DNA of 64,000 bases from CAIWHR01 sp963708855 (GCA_963708855.1 CAVPUM010000022.1:124001-188000), one strand, 5' to 3'; shown: positions 45,450 through 54,570, numbered from the stretch's first letter. Made by a program: numbers and translations. The notes: a model not told the origin generated them from the sequence alone.

Positions 45450-46850
45450 ATGTCGATGGCAGTGCCCGAAAGATCGGATGCCTTCGTCTTTTTCGGTGCG
45501 ACCGGAGATCTGGCCTACAAGAAGATCTTCCCTGCGGTGCAGGCGCTGATCCGAAGGGGGCAGCTGGACATGCCGATCATCGGCATGGCCCGGCCCGACT
45601 GGACGCTGGACAGGCTGCGCGATCGGGCGCACGCCAGCCTCGTCCACAACGGGGGTATCGATGCCGATGCGTTCGGGAAACTTTCCGCGCGGTTGCGGTA
45701 CGTCGGCGGCGACTACCGGGATCCGGCAACCTACGAACGCCTGCGGCAGGCGCTCGGCGCGGCGGTGCGGCCGGTGCATTACCTCGCCATTCCACCGAGC
45801 ATGTTCGCGAGCGTGATACAGGGCCTGGCGAAGGCGCGCTGCGCCGACGGCGCACGGGTCATCGTCGAAAAGCCGTTCGGCCGGGACCTTGCCTCGGCGC
45901 AGGCGCTCAATCACACGCTGCACGAGGAGTTTCCCGAGTCCGCGGTGTTTCGCATCGACCATTATCTGGCCAAGGAGGCCGTGCAGAATCTGGTCTATTT
46001 CCGCTTTGCCAATGCCTTCCTCGAACCGGTCTGGAACCGCAATTTCATCGATCGCGTGCAGATAACGATGGCGGAAGCGTTCGGCGTTGAGGGCCGCGGC
46101 AGTCTTTACGAGGAGCTCGGCACGATCCGCGACGTGGTGCAGAACCATCTGCTGCAGGTGATGGCATTGCTCGCGATGGACGCCCCGGTCGGCCGCGATC
46201 CGGATGCCATGCGGGCCGAGAAGCTGCGCTTGTTCCGTGCCATGCGGCCACTCGATCGGAAGCAGGTGGCACGGGGCCAGTTTCGCGGATATCGTAATGA
46301 ACGGGGCGTGGCGCCGGATTCGCAGGTCGAGACCTTCGCCGCGCTGTGCCTCCATATCGACACCTGGCGATGGGCCGGGGTGCCCTTCTATATCCGTGCC
46401 GGAAAGTGTCTGCCGATCACCACCACCGAAGTCGTCGTCGATCTGAAACGCCCGCCGGTGGCGATTTTCGACGAGATCGACCCGACGCAGTCGAATTACT
46501 TTCGCTTTCGCCTGAGTCCGGAGGTCGTGCTCTCCGCAGGGGCGCGGGTCAAGCGACCGGGCGAGGACATGGTCGGCGATGCCGTGGAGTTGGTCGCCGG
46601 TCATTGCGTCGCCGGCGACGTATCTCCGTACGAACGGCTTCTGGGCGACGCCGTTCGCGGCGACGCGTCGCTCTTCACCCGCGACGACTGTGTCGAGGCC
46701 GCATGGCGCGTCGTTGATCCGATTCTGCACGGTGCGGCCGCGCTCACCGAGTACGAGCCCGGCACCTGGGGTCCGGCCGCCGCGCGCGCGGTTATCGCCG
46801 GCGAGGAAGGCTGGCACGATCCGAAGCCCGAGGAGACTCCTCCGTGCTGA
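45450..46850 (+). CDS. zwf: Glucose-6-phosphate 1-dehydrogenase
   Basis: Oxidises glucose 6-phosphate to 6-phosphogluconolactone with NAD(P)+, first step of the oxidative pentose-phosphate and Entner-Doudoroff routes. Start ATG 45450 or 45456 (MAVPERSDAFVFFG). The nucleotide loop is FFGATGDLAYKKIFPA, EKPFGRD is conserved, and the substrate site is RIDHYLAKEAVQN with the catalytic His region following. YIRAGKCL and FRLSPEV complete the C-terminal domain. About 465 residues, slightly short but complete and without frameshift. Followed by pgm after 130 bp, so the two probably work together in glucose phosphate use. Confidence 0.92.
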   Translation: MSMAVPERSDAFVFFGATGDLAYKKIFPAVQALIRRGQLDMPIIGMARPDWTLDRLRDRAHASLVHNGGIDADAFGKLSARLRYVGGDYRDPATYERLRQALGAAVRPVHYLAIPPSMFASVIQGLAKARCADGARVIVEKPFGRDLASAQALNHTLHEEFPESAVFRIDHYLAKEAVQNLVYFRFANAFLEPVWNRNFIDRVQITMAEAFGVEGRGSLYEELGTIRDVVQNHLLQVMALLAMDAPVGRDPDAMRAEKLRLFRAMRPLDRKQVARGQFRGYRNERGVAPDSQVETFAALCLHIDTWRWAGVPFYIRAGKCLPITTTEVVVDLKRPPVAIFDEIDPTQSNYFRFRLSPEVVLSAGARVKRPGEDMVGDAVELVAGHCVAGDVSPYERLLGDAVRGDASLFTRDDCVEAAWRVVDPILHGAAALTEYEPGTWGPAAARAVIAGEEGWHDPKPEETPPC

Positions 46851-46982
46851 GCGAAGGCGGCGACGCGGCGATGAACCAGGAGCGAAGCGCCCGCCCACGA
46901 CGGCTGACCCGACGATGATGGCGCCGACGCACAACTCCGCGTTCCCGAAACCGCAGTCGCCGAAATCGCGGATGCGCCGCCG

Positions 46983-48638
46983 ATGAGCACGAAGATCAGT
47001 CCGCTGGCGGGACACCCCGCGCAGGCCGCGCAACGTGTGGATGTCGCGAAGCTGGTGGCTGCCTACTACAGCCTTCGGCCCGATCCGGCGGTCGCGGAGC
47101 AGCGGGTGTCCTTCGGCACGTCCGGCCATCGCGGCACGTCGTTCGACCGCAGCTTCAACGAGGCGCACGTGCTCGCGATCACCCAGGCGATCTGCCTGTA
47201 TCGCCAGGGAGCGCGGCATCGATGGGCCGCTGTTCATCGGCATCGACACCCATGCGTTGTCGGCGCCGGCCTTCGCAAGCGCCCTCGAGGTGCTGGCTGC
47301 CAACGGCGTCGAGACCCTGATTGCGAAGGACGGCGAATACACGCCGACGCCGGCGGTGTCGCACGCCATTCTCGCCTACAACCGCGGACGCGAGACGGGA
47401 CTGGCCGACGGCATCGTGGTCACGCCTTCGCACAATCCGCCCGATAGCGGCGGCTTCAAATACAATCCGCCGAACGGCGGCCCGGCCGACACCGACGTCA
47501 CCGGTTGGATCGAGTCGAGGGCGAACGCGCTGCTCGAAGGCGGCTTGCAGGACGTGCGCCGCATTTCATTCGACCGGGCGCGGCGCGCGGCGACCACGCG
47601 CGAGCACGATTTTCTGAGCGCGTACGTCGGCGACCTCGGCAGCGTGATCGATTTCGACGCTATCCGTCGATTCCGGCATCCGCATGGGCGTGGATCCGCT
47701 GGGCGGCGCCGGCGTCCACTACTGGCCCCGGATCGCCGAGCGGTTCGACGTCGATCTGACCGTGATCAGTGAAACCGTCGATCCGACCTTCGGCTTCATG
47801 ACGCTGGACTGGGACGGCCGCATTCGCATGGATCCGTCCTCGGCCTACGCGATGCGGCGCCTGATCGGCGTCGAAGGACGATTACGACATCGCGTTCGCC
47901 TGCGACACCGATCACGATCGGCACGGCATCGTGACCCCGGGCGAAGGATTGATCCCGGCGAATCACTATCTGTCGGTGGCGATCGACTACCTGTTTCGCA
48001 ACCGCCCGCGCTGGAACCGCACGGCGGCGGTCGGCAAGACCGTGGTCAGCAGCGCAATGATCGACCGCGTGACCGCCAGGCTGGGTCGAAAGCTCTACGA
48101 GGTTCCAGTCGGCTTCAAGTGGTTCGTCGACGGGCTGCTCGACGGCGCGTTGGGTTTCGGCGGCGAAGAAAGCGCCGGCGCTTCGTTTTGCCGCATCGAC
48201 GGAACCGTGTGGACGACCGACAAGGATGGCATCGTGGCGGCACTGCTGTCCGCGGAAATGACGGCGCGCACTGGCCGCGATCCCGCCCAGCTCTATCGCA
48301 ATCTGACCGGCGAGCTCGGTGCGCCCGTGGCCGACCGCATCGAGGCGCCGGCGACCCCCGAGCAGAAACGGAAGTTGGCGAAGCTCTCGCCACGCGAGGT
48401 GCGGATCACTGAAATGGCCGGCGAGCCGATCGATCGCATGCTCGATTGCGCGCCGGGCAATGACGCCCCGATCGGCGGCATCAAGGCGATCGCCGCAAGC
48501 GGATGGTTTGCCGCGCGCCCGTCCGGCACGGAGGACATCTACAAGATCTACGCCGAGAGTTTCCGCGGGGTGGACCATCTGCGCACGCTGGTGCGAGACG
48601 CTCAGGACATCGTCGACCGCGCGCTGCAGGGTCCATAG
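46983..48638 (+). CDS. pgm: Phosphoglucomutase, alpha-D-glucose-specific, frameshifted
   Basis: Interconverts glucose 1- and 6-phosphate. It starts MSTKISPLAGHPAQAAQ. VSFGTSGHRGTSFDRSFNE is the substrate loop, the phosphoserine is in VTPSHNPPDSGG, the Mg2+ loop is ACDTDHDRHGIVTP, and GGEESAGASF and RPSGTEDIYKIYAE are the sugar and phosphate-binding parts. Indels near 47213, 47668 and 47880 split it over three frames. All active-site blocks are kept, so sequence error is likely. Total about 545 residues, as for the bacterial Pgm family. Downstream of zwf. Confidence 0.88.
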
Positions 48639-48739
48639 CCCGCTGCACCGCAGGGGGCCCGGCTGTGCCGATGGACCAAAACCACCAAAGGCACGCCCTC
48701 CGGTTCACGGCGTCACCGCGCGGCTCGCAATGGCGTCAC

Positions 48740-48900
48740 TTTGGCTTCCAAGCCTTCGCGAGCTCCTGTGCCTCCGCCAGCTGTGCCGGTGTCATCTTCG
48801 TTGCTGCCAGTTGGCGGTCGTGGACCGCTTTGTCGCGGGTCTCCCGCCGATCGCCTCCATCGGCAAGCGGGAGCAGGAGCAGGAGCAGGAGCACCAGGAG
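48740..48900 (-). pseudogene. C-terminal scrap of a repeat protein (Sel1-like tail)
   Basis: On the minus strand AATKMTPAQLAEAQELAKAW precedes KPK and a stop, a tail I associate with Sel1/TPR proteins. The upstream part is lost and replaced by a GCAGGA microsatellite (48870-48895). Weak call. Confidence 0.35.
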
Positions 48901-48921
48901 GGCGCGCGCGGTCGTGGACTG

Positions 48922-49863
48922 CTACCGAGATCCCCGCGGGACGACGTCGCTCGAAGCAAGTTGTATCTGCATGCGCAGGAAGGCGTGCGCGGCGTCGCCC
49001 TCCCGGGTCGCGTGCCACAGGAGCTTGATCGGAACCGATCCCTCCCTCGGCCCCGCACGCAGCGGCCGCAGTCCGAAGGCCTCGCGAGCGAACTTCGTCA
49101 TGCTCCTGGGTATCAGCCCAAACATGTCGGACCGACTGGCCACCATGAACACCTCGAGTAATTCCGAGACCTCGAGGACGACGTTCAGCTCGAGGTGTTG
49201 CCACGCCCGAATACCTGCCACGGGGTGCTCACCTTCGATGCGTGGGCGCAGCGATACGAACGCTCCCTTCCTGAGCTCAGTGATCGATTGCGCCCGCCGC
49301 AGCGCCGGATGACCGATGCGCGCCACGGCCACGATTGCGTCCTCGAAGAGCGTGAGCTCGCGGAACCGGCCGCGCTCGGGCATGAGCCAATCCACCGCCG
49401 CGTCCACCCGCCCTTCGCGCATCCCCCGCTCGAGCTCGATCGGCCGCGAGCGGGTGCTGAAGGCGACCTCGGTCCCCGGCGCCGCCCGGCCGAGACGTTC
49501 GCGCAGCCGCACCGCGATCATCGGACCGAGCGGGTGCGAAATGCCGATGAAGAACCGACGCTCGGATGTCCTGGGATCGAAGATCCGCGTTTCGGTGACC
49601 GAATCGCGGACCGCTCCCAGCGCGCCGCGCAACTTGCCGTAGATCAGATCCGCGACGGGCGTCGGGACAACGCCTGCTGCCTGCCGGACGAACAGCTCAT
49701 CGCGGAACACCGACCGCAGCCGCGACATCGCATGGCTCACCGCCGACTGCGTCATCGCGAGCCGTTGCGCCGCGCGCGACAGGTTGCGCTCCTCGTACGC
49801 GGCTTCGAACACCGGCAGGAGGTTGAGATCAACGCCGCGAAGGTTGAGCATCGTGCATATCAC
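48922..49863 (-). CDS. LysR family transcriptional regulator
   Basis: 313 residues, intact, starting MICTMLNLRGVDLNLLPVFE. The winged helix is RNLSRAAQRLAMTQSAVSHA with MSRLRSVFRDELFVRQ. The effector domain follows from about residue 95 (RRFFIGISHPLGPMIAVRL), with DAAVDWLMPERG and RIGHPALRRAQS. The layout is that of the NodD/SyrM/LeuO-like branch (VDLNLLPVFEAA). Convergent with pgm, separated by repeat debris; its target and effector are unknown. Neighbours give no strong hint. Confidence 0.85.
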   Translation of the reverse strand: MICTMLNLRGVDLNLLPVFEAAYEERNLSRAAQRLAMTQSAVSHAMSRLRSVFRDELFVRQAAGVVPTPVADLIYGKLRGALGAVRDSVTETRIFDPRTSERRFFIGISHPLGPMIAVRLRERLGRAAPGTEVAFSTRSRPIELERGMREGRVDAAVDWLMPERGRFRELTLFEDAIVAVARIGHPALRRAQSITELRKGAFVSLRPRIEGEHPVAGIRAWQHLELNVVLEVSELLEVFMVASRSDMFGLIPRSMTKFAREAFGLRPLRAGPREGSVPIKLLWHATREGDAAHAFLRMQIQLASSDVVPRGSR

Positions 49864-50029
49864 TTATCCACAATCTTCAGCAGATTCAACGTGGCTGCTG
49901 CCGTAGGATAACGGATTCGCACGAAATCGGCGGCGAAATCGGTGGCTTTTGCGGCCTCGCGCGCTCTGGTTGGAATCGAGCCCGCTTTGCGGTCGGGAGT
50001 CGCCGACCCGGACCGCTTCATTGCCGCGT

Positions 50030-50209
50030 ATGGACATGACCTGGATATTGCTGGGCCTCTTCGGCTGGGCGCTCGCGCTCGTTTTCGTATTGGTCTTGAT
50101 GCGCATGGCGGGCCAGCAGGACCGCGCCGCACGCCACGAGGAGAAGCGGCTCGACCCTTCGTCCGACGTCACGATCACCAGAACGGGCGAGCCGCCCACG
50201 AACCTCTGA
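50030..50209 (+). CDS. Small membrane protein, paralogue of the 52566 gene
   Basis: 59 residues: MDMTWILLGLFGWALALVFV and LVLMRMAGQQDRAARHEEKR, then LDPSSDVTITRTGEPP. One transmembrane helix with a cytoplasmic charged tail. A minus-strand gene at 52566 encodes the same layout (WIVLGLVGWTLGLLFVLALM, RAARHEQKHLDPFSDVTIT). The shared pattern makes both likely real. Function unknown. Confidence 0.6.
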   Translation: MDMTWILLGLFGWALALVFVLVLMRMAGQQDRAARHEEKRLDPSSDVTITRTGEPPTNL

Positions 50210-50826
50210 ACAAGTCCCCTACGGGCGCGACGGATGCGCTCCAGGCGGGATGGCGCGAAGCAAGGCGAAGCGAATAGCAGGCGCTTTTCGCGAGCCGGGC
50301 GACAAAGCCAGCACCGCGGAGCGCGCCGTCCCATCCCGGTTGGCGCGATATGCGGCGTCGGCTTTGGCACGCTCCTTGGCATCGTAGTACGAACTACGAC
50401 CACCGTGGCGTGCCTCGCGGCCATCCGCGTCTCGCACCAACGCGCTCCGCGGCGGACTTGTTCAGAGGTTCCCTAGCGGCTTCATCAGCAGCAACAAGGA
50501 GACGACTGCCCACCTCGCGTGGTGTGTGCGCGGCGGGTCTGGACCTGATGAGCAGTAGCTAACTGATCTTACCCACGAACGGTGGACCCAATTGTGGGTA
50601 CGATAAAACCGACCGCCCGCGTTGGCGAACTCGGTTATGTCGTTGTTTGCGCTTCAGCGTTTGCCCTCCTCCCGTGCTCACCTTATTCGGCGCGCCATTG
50701 ACCGTCCTCTTCTGAGAATACCGACCGTGTGGTCAAGGTCGAGCGATCATGCGCCGAGAATCGGCTGGCCCTTCGCGCGTCGGCGCCTAACTACCCGATA
50801 CGTATGCGCTTCTGGGTCGGGTTGCG
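50210..50826. other. Degraded stretch
   Basis: A minus-strand frame of 73 codons (50219-50440, with EARHGGRSSYYDAKERAKAD) may be a small gene but I cannot assign it. 50620-50820 shows no gene. The stretch lies before the last tRNA remnant. Confidence 0.3.
50565..50590. mobile_element. Solo IS3-family end
   Basis: GATCTTACCCACG followed by AACGGTGGAC matches the outer end of the IS3 element at 20370-20384 (GATCTTACCCACG then TTTGGTGGAC). No transposase accompanies it here, so it is a left-over terminal repeat or a shared insertion target. Confidence 0.45.
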
Positions 50827-50851
50827 CCCCCCCCCCCCCCCCCCGCAACCA
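50827..50851 (+). repeat. 18-C tract joined to the tRNA-fMet 3' end (att remnant F)
   Basis: A run of 18 C directly followed by GCAACCA, the last bases of tRNA-fMet. Only the final 12 bases of att (CCCCCGCAACCA) can be matched. The C-run either grew from the native five C or is an assembly artefact. Confidence 0.6.
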
Positions 50852-50857
50852 AACAGT

Positions 50858-50975
50858 TCAACGGCTTGCCTTGTATGGTGGGATGGTGTTTTCGGCTTTC
50901 TTCTGAAACAGTGAAGAAGCCGGGGTGGAGGGGCCAATGGCTGCATCTGCTCTTCGGACAGGCCGTTCTTGTTTA
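50858..50975 (+). terminator. att-type terminator interrupted by a small insertion
   Basis: The left arm AACGGCTTGCCTT (50859-50871) and the right arm CGGACAGGCCGTT, then CTTGTTT (about 50954-50972), are those of the terminators behind att B-D, but are separated by about 82 bp. The inserted piece holds its own hairpin (CGGCTTTCTTC ... GAAGAAGCCG). Confidence 0.55.
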
Positions 50976-51072
50976 TCGCTTGCCGACCGCTTTGCAAGCA
51001 CTTTGTAAGCGCTAGACATCGACGTGCAGCCTGCGTGTGGGGGGCGTCTGTACGACCGGGCCCACTAAGGCG

Positions 51073-51180
51073 TCACCGCGATGCTTGAGCATGATCGAGT
51101 TGCCACTGGCTTCCGGTCAACAGTTCCACCAGCGCATCGAACAGCGCCAGCACGGCGCGGGCCGCTTCCCCCGTTCCCGA
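51073..51180 (-). pseudogene. Remnant of a paralogue of the 53496-54275 gene
   Basis: Minus-strand ARAVLALFDALVELLTGSQW matches HAVLALFDALVELLIGDMRQ in the intact gene at 53496. Only about 35 codons remain. Confidence 0.5.
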
Positions 51181-51228
51181 CCAATCGGGACGAATGAACG
51201 TCTCCTGCGTTGACCTACGCCGTCGCCT

Positions 51229-51555
51229 TTGCGTTACAAGGCGCTGATCATCACGTCGACCGCGCGGGAGCATTTGGACAAAGCGAGATTCATGGCGGAA
51301 ATGGCCAAGTCGCGCGCCTCCGACAAGCTCGGCGTGCGGTCGGCGGGCTGCTGGCAAGCGTGCGAGCGCAGGCTGCGTCGGCAATGGCACGGCGACGAAT
51401 TGGGGACCAAACAGGAGCACGCGCTCTGGGTGTCCCTCGCGGACGATGGCACCGACCCATCGAACCCGGAACGCGGGCAGGGCTCCCGCTCGATCATTTC
51501 ACCAGCTTTCTCGCTGGTGTCGTCGGCTTGTCCGATGCGCGCGGCACCTGTGTAG
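51229..51555 (+). CDS. Hypothetical protein related to the 51665 gene
   Basis: Weak TTG start. The middle part WQACERRLRRQWHGDELGTK and EHALWVSLADDGTDPSNPER aligns with WHGYQRGLRRGFLGDMFGTD and EHKLWMRLAEDGSDEASRER in the next gene. The C-terminus (SIISPAFSLVSSACP) no longer fits, so this copy may be damaged. Function unknown. Confidence 0.45.
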   Translation: MRYKALIITSTAREHLDKARFMAEMAKSRASDKLGVRSAGCWQACERRLRRQWHGDELGTKQEHALWVSLADDGTDPSNPERGQGSRSIISPAFSLVSSACPMRAAPV

Positions 51556-51664
51556 GCCCTCTCCCAACGCAAAAATCAGATGCAGGGGAGGTCGCATTGA
51601 CCAAGCCTAGGGCGTGAGGAGGTGTATGATGATGTCATAGCAATCGGACCGAGGATGGTCAGCG

Positions 51665-51994
51665 ATGGACGAGAGCAGATTTCTATCGTTGCTGAGGAAG
51701 GCGCGTATCCATTCCTACCTGGGGGGAAGTCCCGACTATTGGCACGGATACCAGCGAGGGCTGCGGCGCGGATTTCTGGGCGATATGTTTGGCACCGACG
51801 ACGAGCACAAGCTCTGGATGCGCCTTGCGGAGGATGGCAGTGATGAGGCTAGTCGGGAGCGCGGTCGTGGCTACCGCGACGGACTGAGCGCCTGCGGTGC
51901 CGCCGCTGAGGGCAGCCCACTTGCCGGATCTACCCGCAGTCGCGGCGGTGATCTGGAAATCCAAGCTAATCGGGTCAATCCGAGCCGGCGATAG
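51665..51994 (+). CDS. Hypothetical protein of a small duplicated family
   Basis: 109 residues from MDESRFLSLLRKARIHSYLG. Core pattern YWHGYQRGLRRGFLG, FGTDDEHKLWMRLAEDG and RGRGYRDGL is shared with 51229-51555. No signal, no transmembrane part. Such short charged proteins are frequent in island cargo; the function is unknown. The last 30 residues after GLSACG look non-conserved. Confidence 0.55.
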   Translation: MDESRFLSLLRKARIHSYLGGSPDYWHGYQRGLRRGFLGDMFGTDDEHKLWMRLAEDGSDEASRERGRGYRDGLSACGAAAEGSPLAGSTRSRGGDLEIQANRVNPSRR

Positions 51995-52051
51995 TCGCTG
52001 CTGGCGCGTTCTACGCAGTCGGATGCGATGTTGTCGCACTAACATCGCGCC

Positions 52052-52237
52052 ATGCTCGACGACACCGACGAGGATGCACCCGCGTTCGATCCGCCCGACG
52101 CGGATACCGTGTACGTCAACTATTCGGAAACGTGCCGGCAGAGCGGCGACACGCCGGTGTCACGGGAGCGCACGTTAGGCTTGATCCAGGAGTGGGGCGA
52201 AGTGCTATCGGGTCGCCCGGAACCGACCACGCATTAG
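52052..52237 (+). CDS. Hypothetical protein, 61 aa
   Basis: MLDDTDEDAPAFDPPDADTV then YVNYSETCRQSGD and TPVSRERTLGLIQEWGEVLS. A short acidic protein with a helical C-terminus, no motif known to me. Placed between related small genes and converging with a minus-strand gene whose stop overlaps its end. Confidence 0.45.
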   Translation: MLDDTDEDAPAFDPPDADTVYVNYSETCRQSGDTPVSRERTLGLIQEWGEVLSGRPEPTTH

Positions 52238-52368
52238 CGCCCGCGTTTCGCGGCCTCGCTCGGGCAGGTGGGCGGGGACGTGCGCCCATAGCGCGACCAA
52301 AAGACCAGGCAGACGCCGGTCAAACACCCGACACCAAACGCGATGAAGAATACGGAGATCGGGTCCAT
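52234..52368 (-). CDS. Small membrane protein, 44 aa
   Basis: MDPISVFFIAFGVGCLTGVC then LVFWSRYGRTSPPTC and a basic tail. One transmembrane helix. A similar helix (FILGVILGAMTGVCFAVRQR) ends the minus-strand protein at 53496, so the two may be related. Start ATG 52368. Function unknown. Confidence 0.45.
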   Translation of the reverse strand: MDPISVFFIAFGVGCLTGVCLVFWSRYGRTSPPTCPSEAAKRGR

Positions 52369-52565
52369 GGTCTTTGCGCCCGACAAATACACGCGACACC
52401 AAGCGAATGTTGGCGCCCGAGCGTGACATTTTGATGACCGCGCGACGAAGGACCCGCGAACCGCGCCTGCGTCTATCTGGATTGGCGATTTCGGACGCCA
52501 AAAACGAAAACCCCACCACGCGCGCGGGGTTTCGGTGCGCGAGTGAGCGCTACGATGGGTGCTGC

Positions 52566-52733
52566 TCAACCACTGGCCGTCTGTGTGATGGTCACGTCCG
52601 AAAACGGGTCGAGGTGCTTCTGCTCGTGGCGCGCGGCGCGATCCTGGTCGCCGGACATTCGCATCAGGGCCAACACAAACAACAGCCCGAGCGTCCAGCC
52701 GACGAGGCCCAACACGATCCAGCTGAGGTTCAT
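52566..52733 (-). CDS. Small membrane protein, paralogue of the 50030 gene
   Basis: 55 residues from ATG 52733: MNLSWIVLGLVGWTLGLLFV, LALMRMSGDQDRAARHEQKH and LDPFSDVTITQTASG. Same layout and many identical residues as the plus-strand gene at 50030. One transmembrane helix, charged tail. Function unknown. Confidence 0.6.
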   Translation of the reverse strand: MNLSWIVLGLVGWTLGLLFVLALMRMSGDQDRAARHEQKHLDPFSDVTITQTASG

Positions 52734-52859
52734 GCCTGCCCCTGCGGTGTAGTCGACATAGTGCCCATTCTGGCATTGCCGGAGCGGGCGCCGACTTGGC
52801 CTAGATCAATAAGTTGCACCGCCGTGGTGCATCGAAGCCGGGGGATTTTTTGCCACGGT

Positions 52860-53445
52860 CAGTATCCAATGGCCCTTCGGGTTTGCGGCCTTATTGCAGG
52901 CGACTCCGATCACCTACGACTTCAACTTCGGGATCCCCGCCGGCTATGCGGTTACTGACGTGGCAATTTAATCGGCCAATGCTAGCGGTGATGATGATAT
53001 TTTATAATATTTTATATTATTTGTCTTCTTTGCCTCTGACATGCCCAGCGGCGTTCAGAGTCTCGCTTGCTCGGCCCCGTTCGATCCAGCCGGCTTCCTG
53101 ATTCTCGGCATCCACACGGATGCCTTGGGACCCCACATTGTCATGTTCGCCGATCCGACCTTTGCCACCGACGTAGCCGGGGACATGTGGCGTGTTCACT
53201 TCTCATCGCCGCGTCACACCGCCATGCTGAACTTGATCCCCAATGCGCATGACGGCGACCCTGCCGCAATTGGTTCCCTTACCGATTTCTTCCACGGTTC
53301 CGAGGCCGCTGCAGCTGCCTTCGATTCACCCACATCGTAGGCCATTCTCCAATGGAGCGTCGCTGGCATCATCCCCGAACCGGCCACGCTCGCGCTGCTT
53401 GGCCTCGGCCTGGCCGGACTCGGCTTCGCGCGCCGCCAGCAGTAA
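52860..53445 (+). pseudogene. PEP-CTERM protein pseudogene with three in-frame stops
   Basis: In one frame: a hydrophobic start (WPFGFAALLQATPITYDFNF), then GIPAGYAVTDVAI and stop, SANASGDDDIL and stop, then an open part from MPSGVQSLACSAPFDPAGFL to FDSPTS and stop, then VAGIIPEPATLALLGLGLAG and FARRQQ, the exosortase signal. No frame change occurs between the pieces, so three nonsense mutations (TAA near 52971, TAA near 53007, TAG near 53338) have accumulated. An AT-rich patch lies at 52998-53030. Confidence 0.7.
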
Positions 53446-53495
53446 CTCTTTGCGCTCCGGCGCGGACTCCGCTCCGGCGGGGTTTGCCAATTGGG

Positions 53496-54275
53496 TCACG
53501 TCCGGCTCGCGAGGTAAAGGCGCCAGCGTTGGCGCACGGCGAAGCACACGCCGGTCATCGCTCCGAGAATCACGCCGAGGATGAACGCGCTCATCGGCTC
53601 CACTAGAACCCCATCGAGGGTGTTGATCGCCAAAACGGCTAATAGCGCGAGACAGACCAACAGCGCGACCGGGACGAGCAGTCGGTTGCGATAGTGGCGA
53701 TGGAGCGGGACATTGGTCATGATTGCGCGCCAAGTCGATGTCCAGGGGGCAATTCTGCACCGTGCCGCCGCGCGAAAAAAGACCGCCGCTTCAGGGAGCG
53801 GTTTAGCGGCTCCGGGGCGTCCCAATCCCTCACCGCTGTCATGGTCTCCGGATAGTGCCGCGGCGCTCGCGGGAATCCCACTCGTCAGCAATGCCCTGAT
53901 GTCAGGGGGTCGGAACCGCGCCAGCAGCAACGTGCTTCGCTGCCAATACTGCCTCATGTCGCCGATGAGGAGTTCCACCAGCGCATCGAACAGCGCGAGC
54001 ACAGCGTGGGAATCCTGCGCGAACCTCGCCCGCATGGCCATCGCCGCGTCGATGCTGACTGCATCCTCATAGGAACCAATCGCGACCTCGGGCGGCAGGC
54101 GGTCATAGTCCCGGCCGATGCGCCGATTCAACTCCCAATCGCAGGCGCCCTCGATCCACACGAGCAAGCCATACGTGACGGGCGGCGCGCCGTTCGACGC
54201 AGCGATGAGCGCATGGAGCTCGGCGTCGGAGAGTTCGGCGAGCGCCGCATAGATGACTAGAAGGTCCGTGGTCAT
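53496..54275 (-). CDS. Hypothetical protein with C-terminal two-helix membrane part
   Basis: About 259 residues from MTTDLLVIYAALAELSDAEL at 54275. The first part is soluble and helical (AVLALFDALVELLIGDMRQY) and has a decayed relative at 51073. The last 74 residues (from MTNVPLHRHYRNRL at 53720) form two transmembrane helices (LLVPVALLVCLALLAVLAI, FILGVILGAMTGVCFAV) and could be a separate gene read in the same frame. No family recognised. Confidence 0.5.
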   Translation of the reverse strand: MTTDLLVIYAALAELSDAELHALIAASNGAPPVTYGLLVWIEGACDWELNRRIGRDYDRLPPEVAIGSYEDAVSIDAAMAMRARFAQDSHAVLALFDALVELLIGDMRQYWQRSTLLLARFRPPDIRALLTSGIPASAAALSGDHDSGEGLGRPGAAKPLPEAAVFFRAAARCRIAPWTSTWRAIMTNVPLHRHYRNRLLVPVALLVCLALLAVLAINTLDGVLVEPMSAFILGVILGAMTGVCFAVRQRWRLYLASRT

Positions 54276-54570
54276 CGAGTGTCGGCAAAGTTTACAAATT
54301 GTCGACGACAACGCCACTTAGGCCGATTCGGACGGCGCGGTAGCTGAGAATCGGGGTCAAGAACACGGTGGACGGTGAAGCGGCGCAATACCGGGTAGTC
54401 AGTGCCAAGGTGTTCAATCCTGCCGTAGAACATGCTCCCGTTTCCGAGCGTGACCGATTGTATGGTGTCGTGATTAGCGGCTTGTGGAACCGGAGATAGT
54501 TCTGGTACACACTGCACGCCAGTAGCGCGGTGAACGCGAACCCGATTGCAGCAAGAATAGGTACCTTCAT
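54272..54570 (-). CDS. Small anchored protein, probably frameshifted
   Basis: Begins MKVPILAAIGFAFTALLACS with VYQNYLRF, an N-terminal anchor. In another frame from about 54460 the sequence SVTLGNGSMFYGRIEHLG and YPVLRRFTVHRVLD looks like a small beta domain seen after such anchors in other bacterial proteins. An indel near 54470 would join them. The function is unknown. Confidence 0.45.

Noticed and set aside
48865..48900. GCAGGA/GGAGCA microsatellite near the LysR gene.
   Set aside because: A simple short repeat without other structure.
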